NCBI RefSeq assembly: GCF_016031635.1
Contig: NZ_JACEGD010000014.1
Location: forward strand, 96,003-160,002
Length of the DNA: 64,000 nucleotides
DNA from: Bradyrhizobium diversitatis
Lineage (GTDB): Bacteria > Pseudomonadota > Alphaproteobacteria > Rhizobiales > Xanthobacteraceae
Direction: 5' to 3'
The translations under genes were made by a program, and so were the position numbers. Of this stretch, positions 25,170 through 33,835 are shown piece by piece. The notes under the pieces were generated by a model, which saw nothing but the letters and a program-made list of their open reading frames with translations, did not search any database and had not been told where the DNA came from. Position 1 is the stretch's first letter. Each line of letters opens with the position of its first letter.

Positions 25170-26951
25170 ATGAGGAAGAGCAAGACTTTCCGGCTCGTTC
25201 TGATCAAGCCGTCACATTACGACGACGAAGGCTATGTCATTCGATGGTGGCGCGGCGGCCTGCCTTCGAATTCACTAGCCTGCCTTTACGGCATCGCGCT
25301 CGATTGTCGTGAACGCGGGGTTCTCGGGCCCGATTGCAACATCGAGATCGACGCCATCGATGAGACCAACTGGAAGGTGCGTGTCGCGGATCTGGCGCGC
25401 GCGATCAAGGCCGCGGATGCCGGCATGGTGATGCTGGTCGGGGTCCAGTCCAACCAGTTTCCCCGATCGCTCGATCTGGCGAGACAGTTTCGCAAGCTCG
25501 GAATACACGTTGCGATCGGCGGCTTCCATGTGTCCGGCACCCTCTCGATGTTGCCGGAGCGCGATGTCGGCGTTCAGGAGATGATGGACCTCGGTGTGTC
25601 GGTCTTCGCAGGCGAAGCCGAGGGACGGCTCGAGGGGCTGTTGCAGGATGCGGTCGCCGGGCGATTGCAGCCTCTCTACAACTACATCGACGATCTGCCA
25701 GACCTGGAGAGCCAGCCTTTGCCGATCATTCCCCGCCAGCAGATCGGAAGGGTCATCGGCCACACCACGAGCTTCGACGCGGGGCGCGGCTGCCCGTTCC
25801 AGTGCTCGTTCTGCACCATCATCAACGTGCAGGGCCGCAAGTCGCGACGCCGCAGCGCCGACGACATCGAGGCCGTGATCCGCGCCAACGTCGCTCAGGG
25901 CGTCTTCGCCTTCTTTCTCACCGACGACAATTTTGCGCGCAACAAGGATTGGGAAATTTTGCTCGACCGGATCATCGCCCTGCGCGAGAAGGAGGGCTGG
26001 GACCTCCGTTTCACGATCCAGGTCGACACGCTCTGCCACAAGCTGCCTAACTTCATCGAGAAATGCGCCAAGGCCGGCGTCCGGCGATGCTTCATCGGTC
26101 TCGAAAACATCAACCCGGACAGTCCGCTCGGCGCCAAGAAGCGGCAGAACAAGATCACTGACTATCGCGAGATGATGCTGGCCTGGAAGAGGGCCAGGAT
26201 CATGACCATCGGCGGCTACATTATCGGCTTTCCCAACGACACGCCGGAATCGATCGTCCGCGACATCGAGATCATCAAGCATGAGCTGCCGATCGACATG
26301 CTGGAGTTCTTCTTCCTGACGCCGCTGCCGGGCTCGGAAGACCACAAGACGCTCTACTTGAAGGGCGTCGCGATGGATGTGGACCTCAACAAATACGACC
26401 TGGACCACGTCACGACGGACCACCCCGCCATGTCCAAGGCGGACTGGGAGCGGGCCAACGAGCTCGCCTGGAACACCTATTACAGCTGGGAGCACATCGA
26501 GACGCTGATGCGGCGTGCCGCGGCGATGGGCAATAATGTCGGCAAGATCGGCACCTACGCGCTCTATTTCAAAGGCTACCATCCCATCGAGCGCGTTCAT
26601 CCGCTCGAAGGGGGTGTGCTGCGGCTCAAGAGCCGCGACGAGCGCCGTCCGCATCTGCCGGTCGAGCCGGCCTGGTCGTTTTATCCTCGCTATGCGGCCG
26701 ACACCGCCGTGAAGGCCGTACAATGGGCTTCGCTCGCTCTGCGCCTGCACCGGCTGGCGCGCAAGGTCAAGTCGGATCCGCACCGGCTCGCCTATGTCGA
26801 TGCGGCGATCACACTGCAGGCCGACGAGACCGCGAGTCTGGATTTGTACAAGACGCGGTCCAGCCAGGCGTTTCTCGATCAACGGCGGCATGTCGAAGAG
26901 GCACAGAAAGCTAAGTTGGCCGGGGGATCGTTGCCGACCGGTGTTAGTTGA
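25170..26951 (+). CDS. B12-binding-domain radical SAM protein
   Basis: 593 residues. The N-terminal cobalamin-binding-like Rossmann domain covers about residues 5-170. It is followed by a radical SAM core whose 4Fe-4S motif CPFQCSFC gives C208, C212 and C215, then a long C-terminal helical region. FFLTDDNFARNKDWEILLDR and FIGLENINPDS are typical of the HpnJ/HpnP-like and BchE-like branch. The substrate is not identifiable; hopanoid, tetrapyrrole or lipid modification are options. ATG 25170 starts immediately before the conserved N-terminus. An upstream GTG at 25092 would add 26 residues without domain support. Confidence 0.82.
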   Translation: MRKSKTFRLVLIKPSHYDDEGYVIRWWRGGLPSNSLACLYGIALDCRERGVLGPDCNIEIDAIDETNWKVRVADLARAIKAADAGMVMLVGVQSNQFPRSLDLARQFRKLGIHVAIGGFHVSGTLSMLPERDVGVQEMMDLGVSVFAGEAEGRLEGLLQDAVAGRLQPLYNYIDDLPDLESQPLPIIPRQQIGRVIGHTTSFDAGRGCPFQCSFCTIINVQGRKSRRRSADDIEAVIRANVAQGVFAFFLTDDNFARNKDWEILLDRIIALREKEGWDLRFTIQVDTLCHKLPNFIEKCAKAGVRRCFIGLENINPDSPLGAKKRQNKITDYREMMLAWKRARIMTIGGYIIGFPNDTPESIVRDIEIIKHELPIDMLEFFFLTPLPGSEDHKTLYLKGVAMDVDLNKYDLDHVTTDHPAMSKADWERANELAWNTYYSWEHIETLMRRAAAMGNNVGKIGTYALYFKGYHPIERVHPLEGGVLRLKSRDERRPHLPVEPAWSFYPRYAADTAVKAVQWASLALRLHRLARKVKSDPHRLAYVDAAITLQADETASLDLYKTRSSQAFLDQRRHVEEAQKAKLAGGSLPTGVS

Positions 26952-27402
26952 TGTCTCACTCGCCGCGAACCATCGGATCAGATTGACCGACGTCCAGTTG
27001 CGCCGAACAGCCCAAACCATCACTTCGGCTTCTGGCCCGCCGCGACCCAGCCGAATGCTCGTTGGCGCGCCGGCTGTCGGGCATGAATTGATCGCAGCTG
27101 TCTAGACTGGACGCTCCGGCGTGCCAGTCGAGATGATTAGCTAAGCGACCAGGATACATTCTACACGAGGGTGATTTTCAGGTGGCCGCGTTCCCGTTTA
27201 GCGGTACGCCAACTTAGCGAGAGACGGCGCGAGGCTTCCAATGTCGTCTTGCGGGTCAGTTGGGAACGTTGTCGAAAAGAGTAGGTCACGATTTTGGGCT
27301 TACGAGACAGTCGATGCCGAGCCCCGGCCAAGCTTGCTGATTGAGGGGCCCGTCTCAACTTCAGAGAGCAGCATTTTCAGAAAGGCTGGCCGCACAACAT
27401 GA
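26952..27402. other. Intergenic region, nothing recognised
   Basis: No frame with a domain or good start on either strand, and no repeat copy seen. It probably holds the promoter of the LuxR-type gene. Confidence 0.4.
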
Positions 27403-27422
27403 CCTGCGTTAACATACGCAGG
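27403..27422. promoter_or_regulatory. Perfect inverted repeat overlapping the ribosome-binding site of the LuxR-type gene
   Basis: CCTGCGT-TAACAT-ACGCAGG: 7-base arms with a 6-base centre. The right arm runs into GGGAGGG, the Shine-Dalgarno of the gene starting at 27434. It could be an operator or an RNA hairpin hiding the site. Confidence 0.4.
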
Positions 27423-27433
27423 GAGGGTATGCG

Positions 27434-28522
27434 ATGTCCCACCTCATCGATCGAATTTACGAGTGCGCCTTTGTACCTGAACTGTGGCCGGGCATTCTCG
27501 CTGAATTAGTGCAGATCGACGGCGCGCTGGCCGGCTGGCTATGTATCTCGAACGGAAGCGTCATCAGATGGTCTGCTTCGAGCCAGCAGGCAAGAGATGA
27601 TCTGCGGCCATTAATGGAGAGCGGATGGGTCCCGCGATCGGAGCGTTTCAACCGCCTGCTTCGCGCGAAACAGACCGGCTTCATACCGGACAGCATTTTG
27701 TATACGCCCGAAGAGATGCGCAATGATCCGGCCTACAGGGACATGTTGTACCCCCGCGGTATGGGATGGGCCTCAGCTACCGCGATCGCGCTGCCGACGG
27801 GCGATGACATGGTGATCGCGTTGGAGCGAGCATACGACCGAGGATCGGCGTCTCCCGCTGTGCTGGGACGACTCAACGAGGTGCACGCTCATTTGGCCAG
27901 GGCTTCGTTGGTTGCGGCCCGCATGCAGCTGGAACGTGCCCGGGCCGCGGCCCAGGCACTCGCTCTACTTGGCATTCCTGCGCTCGTGTTCTCGCGCGAA
28001 GGGAAGATCCTGGCTGCGAATCCGTTAATCGAAGGCTTGAGTGGCTTCATCTCTTGGCGAGCGAAAGACCGCATTGCGCTGAAGGACGTGCGCGCCGACG
28101 CACTGTTGCGCGACGCCATCGCAACGGTGGATCAAGACGACGCCCCCGGTGTGCGCTCATTTCCAACCCGCGACATCAGCTCCACGATGATCGCGCACGT
28201 CGTGCCGATTCGCGGTTCGGCGCGCGACACCTTTTCCGGATGCGCGGCCATGTTGATGCTGACACCCGTGACCAGGCCGGAGGCTCCCTCGGTCGACCTC
28301 ATACGCTCCCTTTTTGATTTGACCCCCACCGAAGCTCGCATCGCTCGGGGCCTGGCCGGAGGCCAGACGGTCAAGGCCATGGCAACAGAGAGCGGCACAT
28401 CCACGAATACTGTTCGTTGGCATGTCAAGGTTGTGTTGAGCAAAATGGGCTACAATCGGCAGTCTGACGTCGTGGCGCTACTGAATGGACTTCGCCCGCC
28501 CGGCTGCGTGAACGATTCCTGA
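27434..28522 (+). CDS. LuxR-type HTH transcriptional regulator
   Basis: 362 residues. The C-terminal 60 residues form a GerE/LuxR helix-turn-helix (LTPTEARIARGLAGGQTVKA ... SGTSTNTVRWHVKVVLSKMGYNRQSDVVALL). The N-terminal 280 residues resemble the PAS/GAF-like sensory region common in rhizobial orphan regulators, with a helical linker at about 150-185. No autoinducer-binding signature or adjacent luxI is seen. The target is unknown. Confidence 0.85.
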   Translation: MSHLIDRIYECAFVPELWPGILAELVQIDGALAGWLCISNGSVIRWSASSQQARDDLRPLMESGWVPRSERFNRLLRAKQTGFIPDSILYTPEEMRNDPAYRDMLYPRGMGWASATAIALPTGDDMVIALERAYDRGSASPAVLGRLNEVHAHLARASLVAARMQLERARAAAQALALLGIPALVFSREGKILAANPLIEGLSGFISWRAKDRIALKDVRADALLRDAIATVDQDDAPGVRSFPTRDISSTMIAHVVPIRGSARDTFSGCAAMLMLTPVTRPEAPSVDLIRSLFDLTPTEARIARGLAGGQTVKAMATESGTSTNTVRWHVKVVLSKMGYNRQSDVVALLNGLRPPGCVNDS

Positions 28523-28713
28523 AATCATGTAGTTCCCCCGGAAGCGTGGCGACCGGGCGGCTCCCAGAGGGCCACTAGCGCCAAATTCCTCCGCACGCTC
28601 TCGAGGTAGCCGATCGAAAATATTCGGCCGCCCCCCCAAAACGGATGGGGCGCCGAGCGCCGAAGCGCGTCCAGATCGGCCGGAGACATTGGCCGTGACT
28701 GGGAGACGCCACA

Positions 28714-29628
28714 ATGAGCTCAATCCACCGAACCACCGAGCCAACACAGGAATCCGTAGAGCGACAGGTCTACAGTCCTATCGAAGCATATTGGGATGCA
28801 TTTCAAGAGTGGCGCAAACGCGAGACGTTGCGAACTGAATTGTGCCGCCTGACCGAAAGGGAGCTTGCCGATATCGGCATCACGCGCGGTGAGATCGACT
28901 ACGTGGCCTCGAAGCGAGGAATTGCAACATCGCATCACTCCAGGGGATGGCACGGCGGCGTTCTCGTCATTCTAATGCTCTGCAACGCTTGCGTCCTCCT
29001 TTTCGCGGACGAAGCCAAAGCTCAGTGCACGGCGAGAGATGTTTTGCAGGCTCGCTTGGCGCTCAAGGAGGTTGCCGGAGCTCGCAAGCCGCAGACTGCC
29101 GTTGAATCCGCTGCCGATGTTCCGGTGTGGAGGAAGACGACGGTAGGGACATTTCCAGATTCGGTCGCTCTTCGTAACGCGTTGAATGCGCGAGGGTGTG
29201 GTGTTGGAGAGTTGGCTAGTGAAATCATGGCTCGACCAGCCTTTACCCTAAACACCGCGAAAGCAGACTTGGAGCTTGTCACGGTTTCGGCGGCGGAGCT
29301 CGGCTTTCAGACCGAGACGGTGTTGCTCGGGCAAATTTACGCCCGTGCCCAACAACTGGGTTTTGGGCTTGCGCCAGCAGAGATTGCTCCGCAATTGAGG
29401 CTTCAGTATCTGGATCAGCCGATCGGTGAATTTCTCACCATCGGTATGAACCCGATCAAGACATCGAAGGGAGCGCCCGTCATTCTGAACGTAGCCAATG
29501 GCGGAGCAGGACTCATTCTCATCGGGCAGGATGGTCGCGCCGACGCGGAAATCTTTGTTGGGTCCGTTTTTGTGTTCCTGCGGTCGAAAGAAGCGGCACC
29601 TGCGGAGACAACACTCGTCCATCGCTGA
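28714..29628 (+). CDS. DUF1127 domain joined to an internal secretion signal and a large unknown domain
   Basis: 304 residues. Residues about 20-72 match DUF1127 (YWDAFQEWRKRETLRTELCR, then LTERELADIGITRGEI), normally a free-standing 50-residue protein. Residues about 80-105 form a hydrophobic segment ending ADEAKAQC, like a signal peptide with an Ala-X-Ala site. The remaining 200 residues contain no domain I recognise, with a likely beta-rich end. A start is clear (GGGAGACGCC before ATG 28714). It may be an anchored protein with a cytoplasmic DUF1127 head or a fusion of two genes. Confidence 0.7.
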   Translation: MSSIHRTTEPTQESVERQVYSPIEAYWDAFQEWRKRETLRTELCRLTERELADIGITRGEIDYVASKRGIATSHHSRGWHGGVLVILMLCNACVLLFADEAKAQCTARDVLQARLALKEVAGARKPQTAVESAADVPVWRKTTVGTFPDSVALRNALNARGCGVGELASEIMARPAFTLNTAKADLELVTVSAAELGFQTETVLLGQIYARAQQLGFGLAPAEIAPQLRLQYLDQPIGEFLTIGMNPIKTSKGAPVILNVANGGAGLILIGQDGRADAEIFVGSVFVFLRSKEAAPAETTLVHR

Positions 29629-29866
29629 TTTCCAGAGCCCGCATGGCCTCGCCGGAAGGCGAAGGCATTCGGAAGCCGCATAGGTCAGTTGTACTCTGTA
29701 AGTCCGTCAAGCCCGCGGTTTGCTGTTTGGTGCAAAGCACCAGCCGGCGCTAACCGTCGTGGTGGTCGAGACCGTCGACAGCAAATGGCTGCTGGAGATC
29801 GAGGCGATCGCCGCCGAATGAGGCGGCTCGTCGATGCTGCAATGAGCCAATCCTATCGGGTGTCCA

Positions 29867-30556
29867 ATGGCTGAGATTCATCCGTTCTACCAGACGCACC
29901 GCCACGCGATGGAGGCCGCCATGCGCGAGCGAATAAACCTCGCTGAACCGATGCTCCGCGAGCGCGCGCATCTCTCCGATATGGACAAGGTCAGGCAGGA
30001 GGTGACGGACGAATTCGAGATCGTCCTCACGCAGATGCCCTATGTCGGCGGTGCAGCCAGCCGCATGAGCGATTTCTTCATGCGCCTAACCGGCTTCATG
30101 GCCATCAGTCGGGTGCTGCGGCGCCACGGCGCGCCGGTGCCCGTGATCGGTGAGATCGAGCGCGAGACCTGCAAGGCGCAGCTGCTGACGATTCCCGAAG
30201 CCGAGCGTCTCGCCGCAGGGCGTCAGTTCATGTCACGGGAGAACCAGGCCTTGATGCGCGAACAGGCGGCAGGGAGCGTTACACAAGCTCACCAAGCGGA
30301 GTTTCCGGAAGATTTCGTCGAGCCGGGTCCGCAAGACAGCTTCGAATTCGGCGTCGACTACAAGGCCTGCGGCTTCTGCAAGCTCGCGGCGCGCCGCGGC
30401 GACGCGGAGGTACTGCCGAACATCTGCGGCCTCGACTTCGTCGCCTACGCCGCGCGAGGCATCCGCCTGGAACGGACCCAGACGCTGGCGAGCGGCGCCA
30501 GCCACTGCGGTTTCCGATTTTCGCGGCTGCCACCCGACCGGGAGATCGGGAGCTAA
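29867..30556 (+). CDS. L-2-amino-thiazoline-4-carboxylate (ATC) hydrolase-like protein
   Basis: 229 residues related to the ATC hydrolase family (AtcB-like, cysteine formation from thiazolines). The C-terminal half has the characteristic VDYKACGFCKLAARRGDAEV and ICGLDFVAYAARGIRL, and ends with a GASHCGFRF core, so conserved cysteines are present. Many members are of unknown function, so the substrate is not certain. The last ~60 bases recur at 39749-39809. Confidence 0.75.
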   Translation: MAEIHPFYQTHRHAMEAAMRERINLAEPMLRERAHLSDMDKVRQEVTDEFEIVLTQMPYVGGAASRMSDFFMRLTGFMAISRVLRRHGAPVPVIGEIERETCKAQLLTIPEAERLAAGRQFMSRENQALMREQAAGSVTQAHQAEFPEDFVEPGPQDSFEFGVDYKACGFCKLAARRGDAEVLPNICGLDFVAYAARGIRLERTQTLASGASHCGFRFSRLPPDREIGS

Positions 30557-30601
30557 AGCATGATGTGACCAGGCTTGATCGCGACAGGGGAAGGTGCGCT
30601 C

Positions 30602-30800
30602 CCTCTCCCGCTTGCGGGCAGGGCTATCGCATTTGAATTTTGCAGAGGTCGTCATGCCCGGGCTTGTCCCGGGCATCCACGTTCTTTGTGCCGCGTGGAA
30701 AGGCGTGGATGGCCGGGACAAGCCCGGCCATGACGCTGTGGAGACAGCCGGTGCCCATAGCGGCATCTCATATGCGATAGCGCTGCGCTTGCGGGAGAGG
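30602..30800. repeat. Foldback repeat with nested palindrome
   Basis: Outer arms CTCCCGCTTGCGGGC ... CTATCGCAT (30624-30632) and ATGCGATAG (30772-30780) ... CTTGCGGGAGAGG are complementary. Nested inside is a separate palindrome, 30650-30735 (CGTCATGCCCGGGCTTGTC ... GACAAGCCCGGCCATGACG). It appears to be one interspersed element inserted into another. Confidence 0.75.
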
Positions 30801-30895
30801 GTTGGGGCGAGGGTATTTCCGCAATGGGACAATCGCCAAGAGGAGAAGGCCCACTCCCGGCGCGCGGGACGATGCTGCGCATCGCCCGGACGCGC

Positions 30896-31140
30896 CGACC
30901 TCTCCCGCAAGCGCAGCGCAATCGCATATGGCTTTATCGCAAGACCTGAGCGCGCGCCTCGTCCTTCGAGACGACCGCTTCGCGGTCCCTCAGGATGAGG
31001 CTAAGCGGCACCGGCGCCCGTTGAAACTGGCGCAAACGCACTCGCTCCTCATCCTGAGGGCCCGCCAACGGCGGGCGTCTCGAAGGATGGCCACAGGCGA
31101 TATCGCTCCATATGCGATTGCCCTGCCCGCAAGCAAGCGG
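30896..31140. repeat. Second foldback repeat, with an inner family A palindrome
   Basis: AATCGCATATGG (30920-30931) and CCATATGCGATT (31108-31119) are exact inverted repeats, continued outward by CCGCAAGCGCAGCGC and its counterparts. They enclose a family A palindrome at 30958-31090, inverted relative to 21976-22110. Confidence 0.75.
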
Positions 31141-31175
31141 GAGAAACTGATGCGGATCCCTTTTCGCGCCTCTGC

Positions 31176-31706
31176 TCAGTCCTCGTCCTGCCACCTGCGC
31201 AGATCCGTCTGGTCATGATAGGCCATGCGGTCCGGCGTGGTGATGAATTCCATCGTCGTGCCCCACGGCATGCGGCAGTAGCAGACCTTGTTTCCAGGAC
31301 CTTTCTCGGTTGCATAGGGAATAGCGCGCGGCGCGGTGAGGGGCGTGCCTCCCGCCTTCGCGAAGCGCTCGACCGATGCGTCGATGTCGTCGGTATAGAG
31401 AGCGAAATGCGTGATGCCGAAGTCGCTCGCCCGGATCGGCTGGGCTTGCTCGGGCCCGTGCATTTCAAAGAGCTCGATATCGGGTCCGGTTCCGATCTTG
31501 ACCATCGCCTGCGCTCGCACGACCGTTCCGGGAAAAGCGCCGACGGCCCGCTCGAATTCGGGTCCCTGCCGCGGCGGATCCTGCGGTCCGAAGGACTGGT
31601 AGATCACCTGGCCGCCGAAAGCTTCCACCAGGAACGATTTTGCTGCTTCGATGTCGGGCACCGTGATGCCGATATGATTGACGCCGCGAATGACGGGGGC
31701 GGTCAT
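31176..31706 (-). CDS. VOC (glyoxalase/dioxygenase-type) family protein
   Basis: 176 residues with two beta-alpha-beta-beta-beta modules. NHIGITVPDIEAAKSFLVEA opens the first and ITHFALYTDDIDASVERFAK the second. The Glu near the end (WGTTMEFITTP) fits the usual metal ligand. The substrate is unknown. It is the third gene in a minus-strand set with the alpha/beta hydrolase and SDR, about 100 bases downstream of the hydrolase, so it may belong to the same catabolic or detoxification unit. Confidence 0.82.
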   Translation of the reverse strand: MTAPVIRGVNHIGITVPDIEAAKSFLVEAFGGQVIYQSFGPQDPPRQGPEFERAVGAFPGTVVRAQAMVKIGTGPDIELFEMHGPEQAQPIRASDFGITHFALYTDDIDASVERFAKAGGTPLTAPRAIPYATEKGPGNKVCYCRMPWGTTMEFITTPDRMAYHDQTDLRRWQDED

Positions 31707-31809
31707 GACAGTCTCCTTTGCTGTTAGTTCGATCCATCGCGATCGCCGCGGCGCAATTCGCCCGCAGCCTCGCGATCCGCCCGGCCCACGACGGCGCGGG
31801 CGCCGAGTT

Positions 31810-32658
31810 TCATCTGGCGTTGACGAATTCGATCAGGACGGCCGCGACTTCATCCGGCCGCTCGTCCGCGACATAGTGGCTGCACCGCGCGATCGAGCCG
31901 CCCCTCACATGGGTGGCGAACTCCTTGAGCATCGGCACCATCTGCGCACCGAACCGCTGGTCCCCACCCAGGCCAAGCACCGGTATCTCGAGCGGTTGCT
32001 TCTTGTACTCGAGCGCAGTCGCATGATCGGCGGCGAGGGCGCGGTACCATTCCATGCCGCCACGCGTGCGGCCAGGAAGCGCCATCGCCTTGGCGTAGAT
32101 CTCGATGTCCGCCGGATTGAAGGTGCTGTGATCGTAGAACCGCTCTGCCATGAAGGTCGAAACATAGTCATGTTCACGGCCATGAATCAGGCGCTCGGGC
32201 AGGTCCCGGTTCATATGGAAGCTGAAGTGCCAGAGCCTTGCGGTCGTCGCCTCCCATCCGGTCCAGCCGGGAAGCGGAACGTCGAGGACGGCCAGGTGGG
32301 TAACGGCCTCCCGATAGATGGCGGCCTGCGGCAAGGCGACCATTCCGCCGATGTCATGTCCGCACACGGCGTAGCGTTCATGCCCAAGGGCAACCATCAC
32401 TTCATGCGCGTCGCGCGCCATCGTCGCCTTGTCATAGCCGCCCTGCGGGCAGTCGGAAAAGCCCGCGCCGCGCAGATCCATGGCCACCACGCTGAAATGC
32501 TCGGCCAGCAGCGGCATCACCTTGTGCCATTCCCACCATGTTTCCGGCCAGCCGTGAAGGAGAAGGATCGGCGAGCCCGAGCCTCCCGTGACGGCGTTGA
32601 TCTTGATGCCATTCACCGGCACCAGCTGCTGGGTAAACCCTTTCAAGGATGCGATCAT
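31810..32658 (-). CDS. Alpha/beta hydrolase, haloalkane dehalogenase/epoxide hydrolase type
   Basis: 282 residues. The oxyanion motif LLLHGWPETWWEW and the nucleophile elbow CGHDIGG place an aspartate as nucleophile, which fits the epoxide hydrolase and dehalogenase subfamily, not the serine esterases. The catalytic His is likely in the C-terminal CSHYVADERPDE. The substrate is unknown. Lies 51 bases after the SDR gene, same strand. Confidence 0.85.
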   Translation of the reverse strand: MIASLKGFTQQLVPVNGIKINAVTGGSGSPILLLHGWPETWWEWHKVMPLLAEHFSVVAMDLRGAGFSDCPQGGYDKATMARDAHEVMVALGHERYAVCGHDIGGMVALPQAAIYREAVTHLAVLDVPLPGWTGWEATTARLWHFSFHMNRDLPERLIHGREHDYVSTFMAERFYDHSTFNPADIEIYAKAMALPGRTRGGMEWYRALAADHATALEYKKQPLEIPVLGLGGDQRFGAQMVPMLKEFATHVRGGSIARCSHYVADERPDEVAAVLIEFVNAR

Positions 32659-32709
32659 GATCGCTTTCCGGTCAGGTGTTGACGTTCAAACAGAGCTCGT
32701 GGCCAGCGC

Positions 32710-33534
32710 TTACGGCTGGTCGAAATCGGTGGCGATCGTGATGTCGCGCCAGGCGTCGATATCGCTGCGGAAGGCAGCCAGCTTTCGCTCGGCGATGGCG
32801 TGCGCGATCGGGCCGAGCGGCAGATGAAGCGGGGCGTCGTCGGCGTCGACGGCCTGCAGGATCACCGCGATCGCCTTGTCGGGATCGCCCGCCTGATTGC
32901 CGTTGTTGGTTTCGCGATAGGGCTTGCGCGAGCTCGTGGCGTATTCCGGCATTTCGTTGGCCGCCATCGTGATCGAACGGCCGAGGAAATCGGTGCGAAA
33001 TGGCCCAGGTTCGACGATCAGCACGCGTATGCCGAATGGCTCCAACTCGCCGGCGAGCGCTTCGGAAATCCCTTCCACGGCAAACTTGGCGGCGTTGTAA
33101 TAACCTCCGCCGGCGCCGCCCGCGATGCCCGCGCCGGAGGACATGTTGACGATCGTTCCGCCCGAACGTCGCAGGACGGGCAGGGCGGCTCTGGTGGTTT
33201 CGATCAGACCGAAGACGTTCACCTCGAACATCGGCCGATATTCCTCGGGCGTGCCTTCCTCGATCGCGCCGAACAGTCCGTAGCCGGCATTGTTCACGAG
33301 CACGTCGAACCCGCCAAAGGCCTCGACCGCCTTCGCGACCGCTGCCTTGGCTGCCGCCGCATCGGTCACGTCGAGTGGCAAAGTGATCATGCGGCCGCCG
33401 AAAGGCTCGACCATGTCCTCGATTGTCTTGACATTGCGGGCCGTCGCGATGACCCGATCGCCGCGCTGTGCTGCAGCGAGCGCGAGCCGCTGGCCGAAGC
33501 CGCTTGAGCAGCCTGTGATGAGCCAAGTTTTCAT
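32710..33534 (-). CDS. Short-chain dehydrogenase/reductase
   Basis: 274 residues, classical SDR. The cofactor motif is LITGCSSGFGQRLA, followed by NNAGYG, the catalytic Ser in VNMSSGAG and YNAAK as the YxxxK motif. NADP preference is plausible. Divergent from the LysR gene at 33836, which is likely to regulate it together with the hydrolase and VOC genes. Confidence 0.9.
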   Translation of the reverse strand: MKTWLITGCSSGFGQRLALAAAQRGDRVIATARNVKTIEDMVEPFGGRMITLPLDVTDAAAAKAAVAKAVEAFGGFDVLVNNAGYGLFGAIEEGTPEEYRPMFEVNVFGLIETTRAALPVLRRSGGTIVNMSSGAGIAGGAGGGYYNAAKFAVEGISEALAGELEPFGIRVLIVEPGPFRTDFLGRSITMAANEMPEYATSSRKPYRETNNGNQAGDPDKAIAVILQAVDADDAPLHLPLGPIAHAIAERKLAAFRSDIDAWRDITIATDFDQP

Positions 33535-33761
33535 GACTTCTTCTCCGAGTTGTTTTCAGACGATTGGGTCACCACCATCGTGATCATCATCGAGTCCTCA
33601 ATTGCGGACATCGGAGCGGTCCACCGCGTTCTGCGACCGCTCCAGCAAATCTCTTTGCGATCCGGACGAGCTTCCCGTGCGTTCCGCAGCCAGTTCACCC
33701 AAGGGGCCGCCCTCATGGGTCGGGGGAATCCACAGAGGACCCACCTCCAGGCGATGGCGGG

Positions 33762-33779
33762 AATCTAGGTGCTTAGATT
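33762..33779. promoter_or_regulatory. Inverted repeat in the SDR/LysR divergent region, candidate operator
   Basis: AATCTA-GGTGCT-TAGATT lies 57 bases before the LysR-type gene, in the shared 300-base promoter region. The symmetry fits a LysR-type binding site, although the exact T-N11-A spacing is not matched. Confidence 0.35.
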
Positions 33780-33835
33780 TGTTCTTTGAGTGACATAACT
33801 GTACTCTCGGCGTTCAGTTTTGTGTGGGTGGTGCG

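Noticed and set aside
30602..31140. CRISPR array
   Set aside because: Repeats are inverted palindromes, not evenly spaced direct repeats, and there are no spacers or cas genes.
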